A stretch of DNA of 18,877 nucleotides from Candidatus Nanosyncoccus nanoralicus (GCF_004138405.1 NZ_PRLL01000007.1:1-18877); one strand, 5' to 3'; counted from the stretch's first letter, positions 8,205-14,553 are shown. Program-made: numbers and translations. Notes: generated from the sequence alone by a model not told the origin.

Positions 8205-8327
8205 ATTTTATTTTGGTGGGGTTTAATTAACCAGGTTTTACTCGCGTATAAAGAGGACATCGAGGAGAAACTCTAACACCGCATATACGAAGAGTAGCTG
8301 GCTGCCCCCAATAGCGATATTATACCA
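8205..8327 (-). promoter_or_regulatory. prfA promoter and leader with short upstream reading frames
   Basis: On the - strand TGG-TATAAT occupies 8327-8319, giving a start site near 8311 and a leader of about 107 nt. The leader carries a 3-codon frame ending in UAG (8283-8272) and a 23-codon frame (8260-8189) that overlaps the prfA start and ends in UAA 13 nt inside prfA. Neither has a Shine-Dalgarno site. The GGGGG near 8305 could pair with CCCC near 8220. Regulation is only suggested. Confidence 0.45.
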
Positions 8328-8372
8328 TAAAAATTGCTATCGTGTTGTCGTTTAGACGTTTTGACGTTTATA

Positions 8373-8381
8373 TGTTATAAC
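8373..8381 (+). promoter_or_regulatory. Extended -10 promoter of the accessory operon, leaderless type
   Basis: TGT-TATAAC occupies 8373-8381. Only 6 nt separate it from ATG 8388, the same spacing as for lepB. It is divergent from the prfA promoter, whose -10 is about 50 bp away. Confidence 0.5.
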
Positions 8382-8387
8382 AAATGT

Positions 8388-8612
8388 ATGAACAAAAAGA
8401 TTGGCGAAGCAATTAGTAACTATGGCGTTAAAAATGTTAAGCTAATAGTTCCAGATGAAGTTATCCTTAAAAAATACTCTGACACTATTAGTTCATGCCT
8501 CTCCCAAAACGATATGCTCAGAAAAGAAAACACAAGACTCATCTCTCTCCGCGACTGGTTACTACCAATGCTAATGAATGTACGAGTAAAAATTGCAGAG
8601 GACTCGCAATGA
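8388..8612 (+). pseudogene. Truncated type I restriction specificity subunit (HsdS C-terminal fragment)
   Basis: The 74-residue product matches only the C-terminal tail of an HsdS subunit. Residues around VKLIVPDEVILKKYSD resemble the end of a target-recognition domain, and RKENTRLISLRDWLLPMLMN is the conserved repeat helix in which HsdS proteins typically read LRDWLLPMLMNGQV. The two target-recognition domains are missing, so it cannot specify DNA by itself. I chose ATG 8388 because it lies 6 nt after an extended -10; an upstream frame-extension to 8334 would cross that promoter. It ends in TGA that overlaps the start of the nuclease gene (ATGA). It may be a relic, or it may persist as a small protein with a conserved interaction helix. 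No hsdM or hsdR is present in the window. Confidence 0.7.
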
Positions 8613-9937
8613 AAGTTTTAGTAATATCTACAAAGTGCAACAAAGTCAATATCTCTAATCTTAAAGTCGACATCGTCTCTTGGTGTGACAATGAGTTGGG
8701 TTTAATAAATCTGCGCGATTATGATGGTATAGTGTTCGATATGTCGGACTACTATCTAAATTCATACAACGTTAGTTCAATGCGCGGAGTTTTCGAGCAT
8801 CATTCTATATCTCCAGACATTATCTACGATGTTCTCAAAAAGCCTGAAACTTTCATTATAGTAGTTGGAAACCCAAATACTACAGTAAAACAAGAGAGTA
8901 TTTTGAATTTAATTGGCTTCTCTGTTTCTTCTGAAATAAGGAATGGCAACACTGTAACGCGCGAGAAAACAGGCGACCGAACTTTTCTGAAATATTTGGA
9001 AAAAGTAAAAAGCTATTCATATTTCTTGGGTGAGAATATTACTATATCGAGCCATGTTCAACTAAAATGGTGTTCCGGTGTAGGTGGCTATGAGATGGCA
9101 GGTACGCTTATTCCTCTACTGAAAAATCGCGCCGACAAAATTTTAGCGGCAAAACTCGAGCCTTTTACAAAAATGCCATCTCCCTATTTATATCACAAAG
9201 ATAATACCGTTCCATCTTTTGGAGATATCTATTTGCTTCCGCCAATCTATGGGATGGATCAAAATGATATGGTGTCGGAAATTCTAGAATTATACTTAGG
9301 CAACGAAAAACCAGAGCCTGAGTGGGTGAAAAATATTAAGGTGCCTAGTCAGGAAGACATCGACGATAGACTTGAACAGATCGGTTCCAAGATAGCCGAC
9401 CTTACAAATGAGAAAAATGTTCTAATTCAAGAGCTAGAAAACGAACGCCAGCCAATAGAAATACTTTGGAAAAGCGATAAGCCACTAGAAAAGAGCATCG
9501 AAAGAGTCTTGAAATCTATGGGTGCATCTATTGAAAACGATGACGAGAATAACACCGAGAATGCCGCAGACTGTAGCTTTTCTTACGGTAGCGCGCATTT
9601 TGCTGTCGAGATTAAAAGCACTTCTAAGCAGATGGTAGACAAGAATGGCCTTAGACAAGTTAGAGACTGGGTAGAAGATTTATCTGACGTTGGCAAAGAG
9701 TATAAAGGGTTATTCATCGTATCTAACGAGATTGGTAAAAAGCCCGACGAAAGGTCCGACAACTATCTACCAGAAAATTTAATTAAATATGCCACCTCGC
9801 AGGAGATTGCAGTTATCTCGGTTAAAACACTCTTTGAAGCGTATCTTAAGTCAAAGAATGACAATAAATACGCAGGTATTTTTTTCGGAAAACTCCATGA
9901 AAAAAGCGGAATTATAAAGTTAGAAATCGACGAATAG
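8609..9937 (+). CDS. Putative PD-(D/E)XK nuclease with coiled coil, likely defence-related
   Basis: The 442-residue protein has three parts. Residues 1-235 form an alpha/beta domain of unknown family (MKVLVISTKCNKV, IVFDMSDYY, TFIIVVGNPN, GDIYLLPPI), perhaps a sensor or glutamine-amidotransferase-like fold. Residues about 248-285 are a heptad-rich coiled coil. Residues about 290-415 read as a restriction-like nuclease: Glu294 or Glu298 in an early helix, Asp321 (AADCSF), Glu334-x-Lys336 (FAVEIKSTSK), and Gln350...Trp354 (LRQVRDWV), matching the E-D-ExK-Q order of PD-(D/E)XK enzymes. The start at 8609 overlaps the HsdS-fragment stop by 4 bp; longer frames upstream lie within that gene. The neighbourhood suggests a defence role, but the substrate is unknown. 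The stop is TAG. Confidence 0.75.
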   Translation: MKVLVISTKCNKVNISNLKVDIVSWCDNELGLINLRDYDGIVFDMSDYYLNSYNVSSMRGVFEHHSISPDIIYDVLKKPETFIIVVGNPNTTVKQESILNLIGFSVSSEIRNGNTVTREKTGDRTFLKYLEKVKSYSYFLGENITISSHVQLKWCSGVGGYEMAGTLIPLLKNRADKILAAKLEPFTKMPSPYLYHKDNTVPSFGDIYLLPPIYGMDQNDMVSEILELYLGNEKPEPEWVKNIKVPSQEDIDDRLEQIGSKIADLTNEKNVLIQELENERQPIEILWKSDKPLEKSIERVLKSMGASIENDDENNTENAADCSFSYGSAHFAVEIKSTSKQMVDKNGLRQVRDWVEDLSDVGKEYKGLFIVSNEIGKKPDERSDNYLPENLIKYATSQEIAVISVKTLFEAYLKSKNDNKYAGIFFGKLHEKSGIIKLEIDE

Positions 9938-9943
9938 TTGACT

Positions 9944-10659
9944 TCAATAAATCCGCTTTGTTTCATCATTGCCAAAGATTAGCTCTTGACATTTAGGGCA
10001 ATAGCCGCTCTTGATAAACTTGCGCTCACACCTATTCAGGGTGGTGAGCCAGTTTTGCATGTAGTCACTTTTAATTAGATATTTTCTAAGGACAAACAAT
10101 TCTTCATCCATCAGAGGTAGGTACGATTCTTTGCCAAATATTTCGCAAGTATTGATAGATTCGTTTCCCCTCGATAATCACCATACCTAATCCATTATTC
10201 GCAGATAGCACTGCAAATCTTCTCCTTCCCAGTTGTCAAGTACGCAATCGTGATACTCTGCCCAAAGGTCAAAATAAAGCTTACTCAAGATGTTATTTTG
10301 CCCATGATAATACCAACACTTATGGTTGAACACCATCGAAAGCTCGTACTATATACGCGATCGGCGCCCCCATTCTTATCTAGTCCTCTCATAAGTGTCC
10401 TTAACTGCTTCAAGTCCGAATTTGTTAGCAATAGTGAAGTCTTACCAAAATGTCGTCTGAAATTCGTAATATAGAGTCGCACCTAAACCGTCTCACAACA
10501 ATTAGAAGTTTTAGTCCATAAGTGTTTGACTATTTCACCGTCAGTCCAGAGTTGACACTCTAGTCTAGCAAGGTAATTAAACCCGTCTTCAAGATTTGAA
10601 AACTGCAAATCATCAATAATCTCAAAATGGCACTCACTGTCAGTATCGAGGTATTTCAT
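9944..10659 (-). pseudogene. Multiply frameshifted gene with a C-terminal zinc-finger-like motif
   Basis: Reading the - strand, protein-like sequence continues through at least four frames or interruptions. It starts at MKYLDTDSECHFEIIDD (10659), meets an in-frame TAG (10485-10483) and continues in the same frame as VRLYITNFRRHFGK to about 10320. It moves frame to KLYFDLWAEYHDCVLDNWEG, then to AVLSANNGLGMVIIEGKR, then to KESYLPLMDEELFVLRKYL, and ends at 9944 after RCERKFIKSGYCPKCQE, a Cys-x2-Cys with a nearby Cys. The intact protein would have been about 240 residues. I do not recognise the family. The alternation of coherent stretches is what a decayed gene looks like; sequencing error is unlikely to strike one gene this often. 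Confidence 0.5.
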
Positions 10660-11096
10660 AATGGTGATGGTTTTTTGGTTTTCATAATTAAACAAAAATT
10701 TGCAGCTAACTATGAAAAATATAAAGCATTTTTTCACAAAATGTCCAGAGCGTATCTTAAGCGATTTTTAGATGGTTTTATTGCAAAGCTACACAAATTT
10801 CTTAACTTGCAATACAATACGTCTCCAGTCGTTATTTAAGAGTCTTTGCGAACATGATTTTATCTAGGGATATGGTGTAACATATAGTCGAGCTAATAAA
10901 CTCAAACATATCGGTATCACTGATGATAAAATCGTTGAGTTTAAAAATCTTGACGATATAGACGCAATTGCCTGTATAGAGGACATTGCTTTTTGCCTGA
11001 ACGACTTTATGTGTTCTCATATGGGAAAATACAATATTTATACTATTGATTCTACTAGATAGCTAGACAATTCATCCGCTTCTATATGAATATTCT
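10660..11096. other. Degenerate accessory DNA without an intact gene
   Basis: This stretch holds no credible complete gene. The most protein-like part is a + strand frame without an ATG from 10868 to 11062 (65 codons including TAG), containing KLKHIGITDDKIVEFKNLDD and DAIACIEDIAFCLNDF. The same frame continues upstream of a TAG at 10865 back to an ATG at 10772. It could be another broken gene. I found no match to a family I know, and no promoter or Shine-Dalgarno site clearly attached to it. Confidence 0.35.
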
Positions 11097-11562
11097 ATGC
11101 AAATGCTAAAGAAAACCCCTGAGCAAGAAATTGAAGAACGCTACGACCGAGCCGAAATGCAACATACTAGTCTAAAAGAATGCGAAAAAAAAGAAGCAGA
11201 TTACTAGATATGAACCTTAGAGGAATGGTATATGATGACTTATTTGAAACAAAAGACCGCCAACTACGAAAACGTATAGAAAAATTAAGCAGGTAAGCAA
11301 AGACGCGCAGGAGCACAACAAGAAATGGTACGAAGTAATAGGCAAAACGCTTAAAACCCTTAGAAGCCCTAAAGAGAAAATGCAAGCAGCCGAAACGGCA
11401 GGTAAACGCCGAGTAATACTGCAAGCCATCGGACCCATAGCGAAGCTAATAGAAAACAAAGTCGATATATATAAAAAAATGGAAGAGGTTTTAACTAGGA
11501 AATTTATAGAGGTCAAGCCGTATCTGTGACTCGAAAAATTGGAAAAACCGGCTAAAAAATAA
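11097..11562 (+). pseudogene. Relic of the C-terminal part of a large serine recombinase
   Basis: Three frames are needed to read it. Frame one (11097-11207) gives EEIEERYDRAE-like helix and ends at TAG; frame two (11210-11296) gives MNLRGMVYDDLFETKDRQL; frame three (11296-11562) gives WYEVIGKTLKTLRSPKEK and AETAGKRRVILQAIG, interrupted by one TGA (11527-11529) before LEKLEKPAKK. The order of features (LRG...D..F..K, then an 'EK...' helix, then KR.IL..IG) resembles the coiled-coil and C-terminal part of resolvase/invertase-type large serine recombinases, especially CPR ones ending in KREILSALGSNL-like text. The catalytic domain is absent. The lesions make it non-functional. It ends 75 bp from tRNA-Val. 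Confidence 0.55.
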
Positions 11563-11636
11563 CCACAGAAATTTGCAAGGGACTTAACCGAGATTTACAG
11601 GGAGAAAACGACTGAAAAAGGGCTTTATATTCGGAA

Positions 11637-11713
11637 TGGTGGGTCTTACTGGGCTCGAACCAGTGACCTTACGAATGTGAATCGTACGCTCTAGCCAACT
11701 GAGCTAAAGACCC
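11637..11713 (-). tRNA. tRNA-Val (anticodon CAC)
   Basis: On the - strand the sequence folds as a full cloverleaf of 77 nt including an encoded CCA. The acceptor stem is GGGTCTT paired with AAGACCC, the D-arm is GCTC/GAGC with AGTTGGCTA in the loop, the anticodon stem is TACGA/TCGTA with loop TTCACAT, and the T-arm is ACTGG-TTCGAGC-CCAGT. Position 34-36 reads CAC, which decodes the valine codon GUG. A -10 element ends 8 nt before the mature 5' end, so little or no 5' trailer needs removal. Confidence 0.95.
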
Positions 11714-11721
11714 GTATAACT

Positions 11722-11730
11722 ATTATAACA
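11722..11730 (-). promoter_or_regulatory. Extended -10 promoter of tRNA-Val
   Basis: The - strand reads TGT-TATAAT across 11730-11722, then 8 nt, then the first base of the tRNA at 11713. Transcription would start within a nucleotide or two of the mature 5' end. Confidence 0.6.
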
Positions 11731-11740
11731 GGGAATAGAC

Positions 11741-11774
11741 AAAAAAATAAAGATGGTTTTTCCATCTTTATTTT
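11741..11774 (-). terminator. Intrinsic terminator downstream of rpmE2
   Basis: AATAAAGATGG (11746-11756) pairs with CCATCTTTATT (11762-11772) around a short T-rich loop. Read on the - strand, the stem is followed by a run of Ts (11747-11741), which fits termination after the L31 gene. Confidence 0.8.
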
Positions 11775-11781
11775 ATCTAGA

Positions 11782-12111
11782 TTATTCTTCCTTAGCGGCT
11801 TTCTTTTCGGCTTCTTTTTCAGCTTTTTTAGCCTTATTTGAAAGAGCAGCCTTGCGCTCTTCAGCTTTCTTAGCACGAGCCTTGAAGCGATCAACGCGAC
11901 CCTCGGTATCGATAATCTTCTCTTCGCCAGTGAAGAATGGGTGTGAAGCTGAGGAAATCTGTACCTTTACTAATGGATATTCATTTCCGTCAGTCCATTT
12001 AACCGTTTCGTCGCTTTTTGCAGTTGATTTGGTTAGAAAAGAGAAATTCGCTGCCTCATCTGAAAAAACTACAAAACGATAATCTTTTGGATGTAATTCT
12101 TTTTTACTCAT
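11782..12111 (-). CDS. rpmE2: Ribosomal protein bL31 type B with charged C-terminal extension
   Basis: bL31 bridges the two ribosomal subunits. Residues 1-80 match type B L31: [36 protein letters not shown] and the near-invariant [11 protein letters not shown] followed by DTEGRVDRF. The CxxC zinc motif of type A is absent, so this is the zinc-independent form. Residues 81-109 form an extra Lys/Ala/Glu-rich helical tail ([20 protein letters not shown]) not found in the common 80-90 residue proteins. ATG 12111 has no Shine-Dalgarno site; TGA-TATTAT (12131-12123) lies 11 nt upstream, so the leader would be very short. A terminator follows, and the gene appears to be monocistronic. Confidence 0.94.
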   Translation of the reverse strand: MSKKELHPKDYRFVVFSDEAANFSFLTKSTAKSDETVKWTDGNEYPLVKVQISSASHPFFTGEEKIIDTEGRVDRFKARAKKAEERKAALSNKAKKAEKEAEKKAAKEE

Positions 12112-12122
12112 AATTACCCAAA

Positions 12123-12131
12123 ATAATATCA
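12123..12131 (-). promoter_or_regulatory. Extended -10 promoter of rpmE2
   Basis: The - strand reads TGA-TATTAT, ending 11 nt before the rpmE2 ATG, which predicts a leader of only about 4 nt and no room for a Shine-Dalgarno site. Confidence 0.5.
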
Positions 12132-12180
12132 GATTATCCTTAAATTGTAAAGTTATTAAAAAGGCTAGTCAGTTTTTATA

Positions 12181-12211
12181 CAAAAGAAAACCCCCGGATA
12201 TAATCCGAGGG
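12181..12211 (-). terminator. Intrinsic terminator downstream of the orphan gene
   Basis: CCCTCGGAT and ATCCGGGGG (- strand, 12211-12191) form a stem with one mismatch and a 3-nt loop, followed by TTTTCTTTT. It lies 35 bp after the 186-residue gene's stop. Confidence 0.8.
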
Positions 12212-12245
12212 TAAGTAATGTACATGAATTGATTAGGAGAGGTGA

Positions 12246-12806
12246 TCAAAAGAGAGACTTTACGTCTTTTACTTCTGTATATAAAATCGCCTCCCTTGTG
12301 CGCCAGCCGATACCGTCACAATATCTTTGAGCAACCTTGGCATAGGTTGCACCAGACACAGTAATGGACTTAAGGTCCTCACTGTATTCTGTTTCTCCAT
12401 CAGTATCGATGATGAGATTGTGACTCCAAAAGTCACTCACAGGATTAGAAGACCTGTAAGTAATATTTGGGTTCTGTCGACGTATGGCCTGTATGCCATT
12501 TTCCTTCAGCCACTTTGTAAAATTATCTGACCTGAAGTAGGCATACCTGGAGGTGATATTACCTCCAGCTAGACCTAAAGTGCCATCCTGCAACTTAAAC
12601 TCACGGTGGCACACCGCCGGGCCGTAAGAGTAAACCCTCTCGGCGTGGCAGATTATTCTGCCAGGTCGGCCATTACGGCCTTCCTTGATTTCGACATCCC
12701 AGCCGTTGCCGGAATATATCTTTCCATCCTCAGAAAGAGAATGAAAATATCTATCAGAATAATCAATAATCTGTCCGCTCTTTATAACCAAAGTAGTTGT
12801 TGCCAT
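12246..12806 (-). CDS. Orphan protein of unknown function, 186 residues
   Basis: I do not recognise this protein. It has no signal peptide or membrane span, so it is probably cytoplasmic. The composition is rich in Tyr, Ser, Gly and Arg, with beta-strand-like stretches (TTTLVIKSGQIIDYSD, KIYSGNGWDVEIKEG, NLIIDTDGETEYSED). Cysteines at about 53, 66 and 161 do not form a metal motif. Start: ATG 12806 with a strong AAAGGAGAT at 12819-12811. Its codons (AGG, CCG, GCG, ATA and TGA as stop) differ from the surrounding core genes, which suggests acquisition. It has a private terminator and a leader of up to 234 nt with several hairpins. Codon structure and signals show a real gene; function is open. 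Confidence 0.75.
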   Translation of the reverse strand: MATTTLVIKSGQIIDYSDRYFHSLSEDGKIYSGNGWDVEIKEGRNGRPGRIICHAERVYSYGPAVCHREFKLQDGTLGLAGGNITSRYAYFRSDNFTKWLKENGIQAIRRQNPNITYRSSNPVSDFWSHNLIIDTDGETEYSEDLKSITVSGATYAKVAQRYCDGIGWRTREAILYTEVKDVKSLF

Positions 12807-13046
12807 AAGTATCTCCTTTCGCGTATATTGCCCGCCGGCTTATATATCCAATGGACACCACGTCCAATGGTCAAACATCCGCTCGGATTCTCCCCCAAAC
12901 GGTATAAGATAACACGAAAAATATCTTGTCATCTTATACCGCTTAGGAGTACGCAGAAAAGTCACTGCTCAACTCAAATTTTTAATCAAACTACCTATAG
13001 GTAGTCACTATAAGCTCTTCGTGTTTCACTTCAAGCTTATGTTTAA
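12807..13046 (-). promoter_or_regulatory. Long structured leader upstream of the orphan gene
   Basis: If transcription starts from the - strand -10 at 13055-13047, the leader is about 234 nt. It contains a 16-bp palindrome (13005-12990), an 11-bp inverted repeat with a 20-nt loop (12941-12900), a tight hairpin ATCCG-AG-CGGAT (12888-12877), and a third hairpin CCA-x-TGGAC / GTCCA-x-TGG (12870-12848), then the Shine-Dalgarno site. This resembles a cis-acting RNA or attenuator, but a known riboswitch class is not recognised. A nearer promoter (TATATAA around 12840) is possible. Confidence 0.45.
12990..13005. repeat. Perfect 16-bp palindrome
   Basis: ACTACCTATAGGTAGT is exactly self-complementary. 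It lies about 42 bp from the - strand -10 and could be an operator or an RNA hairpin without loop. Confidence 0.6.
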
Positions 13047-13070
13047 ATTATATCATATATTTGATATAAT
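13047..13070. promoter_or_regulatory. Back-to-back extended -10 elements
   Basis: ATTATATCA (13047-13055) and TGATATAAT (13062-13070) are perfect inverted copies, each an extended -10 (TGA-TATAAT), facing opposite ways. One points to the orphan gene and one to rpsB. The two polymerases could not bind at once. Confidence 0.5.
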
Positions 13071-13093
13071 GTCAATAAGGTTATACTAAACTC

Positions 13094-13144
13094 TTGACGC
13101 TTATTGTCTTTACCTCTATACAAAACACCAAAATATAGTATAAT
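13094..13144 (+). promoter_or_regulatory. rpsB promoters
   Basis: TTGACG (13094-13099) is followed after exactly 17 bp by TATACA (13117-13122), a good sigma-70-type pair. A second -10, TAG-TATAAT (13136-13144), lies downstream without a clear -35. The leader to the rpsB ATG would be about 70-90 nt. Confidence 0.55.
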
Positions 13145-13171
13145 AAAGGTATTAATAATTTTAATGAAACA

Positions 13172-13204
13172 ACTTCGCGCGTTTTCCTGAAACAAAAGCG
13201 AAGT
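13172..13204 (+). promoter_or_regulatory. Hairpin in the rpsB leader
   Basis: ACTTCGC (13172-13178) pairs perfectly with GCGAAGT (13198-13204), leaving a 19-nt loop, immediately before the Shine-Dalgarno region (GGGAAAGGA at 13208-13216). A role in S2-mediated autoregulation, known for other rpsB leaders, is possible. Confidence 0.45.
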
Positions 13205-13220
13205 GAAGGGAAAGGAAAAC

Positions 13221-13907
13221 ATGTCTATTAAGATCGACATGAAAGAGCTCCTCGAAGCTGGAGCACACTTTGGTCACAAGACCTCACGTTGGCACCCAAA
13301 AATGGCTGAATATATCCACAGCAAGCGCCAAGACACTCACATTATTAACCTTGAGAAGACCGTCGAGGGTATCGAACGCGCTCTTCCTATCGTTGAGAAA
13401 GTTGCCAAAGAAGGCAAGAAAATTCTCTTCGTCGGCACCAAAAAGCAACTAAAATCCATCGTTAAAGAAATTGCCGAGTCTATTGATATGCCATACGTCA
13501 CCGAGCGTTGGGTTGGTGGTACTCTTACCAACGTCGAAACCGTCAATCGTCAAATCAAGAAGCTCAAAGACCTTGAGCGTCGCATGCAGTCTGGCGAACT
13601 TGAAGCTCGCTACTCCAAATTAGAAGTACAGCGCTTCCAGGAAGAAATCGAAGTCCTCAATACTCGTTACGGCGGTATTAAAGAAATGACTGATCAGCCA
13701 AGTCTTATCATCGTTACCGATGCTTGCGAAGACAAGAATGCAATCAAAGAAGCTAAAACCCTTAAGATTCCAGTCATTGCTATCTGCGACACCAATATCG
13801 ACCCAACCGACATCGACTTTATTATTCCAGCCAATGATGATTCCACTAAGACCGAAAAATTAATTCTCGGCTACTTCGTTGAAGCTATCAAACAAGCAAA
13901 ACAATAA
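13221..13907 (+). CDS. rpsB: Ribosomal protein uS2
   Basis: uS2 binds the back of the small subunit and is needed for recruitment of bS1-like factors and initiation. The 228-residue protein has the full family pattern: LLEAGAHFGHKTSRWHPKM (about 10-28), HIINLEKT, ILFVGTKKQ, ERWVGGTLTNVETV, and the coiled-coil insert around residues 115-150, followed by DACEDKNAIKEAKTLKIPVIAICDTN. The start is ATG 13221 preceded by AAAGGAA; a GTG in the same frame at 13203 would add six residues but lies in the leader hairpin, so it is rejected. The next gene, tsf, lies 16 bp downstream, so this is the usual rpsB-tsf operon. The stop is TAA. Confidence 0.97.
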   Translation: MSIKIDMKELLEAGAHFGHKTSRWHPKMAEYIHSKRQDTHIINLEKTVEGIERALPIVEKVAKEGKKILFVGTKKQLKSIVKEIAESIDMPYVTERWVGGTLTNVETVNRQIKKLKDLERRMQSGELEARYSKLEVQRFQEEIEVLNTRYGGIKEMTDQPSLIIVTDACEDKNAIKEAKTLKIPVIAICDTNIDPTDIDFIIPANDDSTKTEKLILGYFVEAIKQAKQ

Positions 13908-13923
13908 ATAAAAGGAGTATAAA

Positions 13924-14514
13924 ATGGCAGAAATTACCATTGATGCAATCAAAAAACTCAAAGAATTATCTGGCGTTGGTCTAACTGATGCTAAAAAAGC
14001 TCTTGTCGAAGCCGACGGCGACTTTGACAAAGCCCTTAAAGCTATGCGCGAAAAAGGCCTTACAAAAGCCGAAAAACGCGGCGACCGCGAAACTCGTGAA
14101 GGCATCGTTTCTTCTTACATTCATGACAACCGTCTTGGCGCCATCGTCGAAGTTAACTGCGAAACTAGCTTCGTTGCTAATACCGACGAATTTAAAGAGC
14201 TTGCTCATAAAATAGCCATGCAGATTGCTTCTATGAATCCACTTTACGTTTCCGAAGCTGACATCCCAGAAGCTGCCTACAACGAAAAAGCTGCTGAATT
14301 CGAAGCAAACTTCAAGGGCCCAGAAAACATGAAGGATCAGATCATTGAAGGTCAAATCAAGAAAGCTTTTGCTGATAAGGTTCTTATGCTTCAGCCATAC
14401 ATCCTTGATGATTCAAAAACTGTTGCTGAATTCATTAAAGAGATGATCGCTAAGACTGGTGAAAATATCACCATTCGTCAGTTCAAACGTATCGAGCTTG
14501 GCGTAAACGAATAG
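13924..14514 (+). CDS. tsf: Translation elongation factor Ts
   Basis: EF-Ts is the nucleotide-exchange factor of EF-Tu. At 196 residues it is the short type, similar in length to the Thermus protein and lacking much of the second core subdomain and the coiled-coil found in E. coli (283 residues). The N-terminal UBA-like domain reads IKKLKELSGVGLTDAKKALVEADGD, and the EF-Tu contact region reads CETSFVANTDEF (79-90), where the usual TDFV is TSFV (81-84). A good AAGGAG is placed before ATG 13924. The stop TAG is followed by an intrinsic terminator, so the rpsB-tsf operon ends here; pyrH and frr do not follow as in many bacteria. Confidence 0.97.
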   Translation: MAEITIDAIKKLKELSGVGLTDAKKALVEADGDFDKALKAMREKGLTKAEKRGDRETREGIVSSYIHDNRLGAIVEVNCETSFVANTDEFKELAHKIAMQIASMNPLYVSEADIPEAAYNEKAAEFEANFKGPENMKDQIIEGQIKKAFADKVLMLQPYILDDSKTVAEFIKEMIAKTGENITIRQFKRIELGVNE

Positions 14515-14523
14515 TCAACTCTA

Positions 14524-14553
14524 AAAAATAAACCCTACGGGGTTTATTTTTTT
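14524..14553 (+). terminator. Intrinsic terminator of the rpsB-tsf operon
   Basis: AAATAAACCC (14526-14535) pairs with GGGTTTATTT (14540-14549) around the tetraloop TACG, followed by Ts. Confidence 0.9.

Noticed and set aside
8205..8310. tRNA- or SRP-RNA-like sequence (GGTGGGG, GCAGCCAGC)
   Set aside because: No cloverleaf or SRP core could be folded; it fits a prfA leader better.
11167..11516. Two - strand open frames of 85 and 99 residues
   Set aside because: They are antisense to the recombinase relic and look like hydrophobic shadows of Lys/Glu-rich + strand text.
8205..11713. att-type direct repeat of the tRNA-Val 3' end at the left side of the island
   Set aside because: The only similar text (TGGTGGGGTTT near 8214) matches too few bases beyond TGGTGGG to be convincing.
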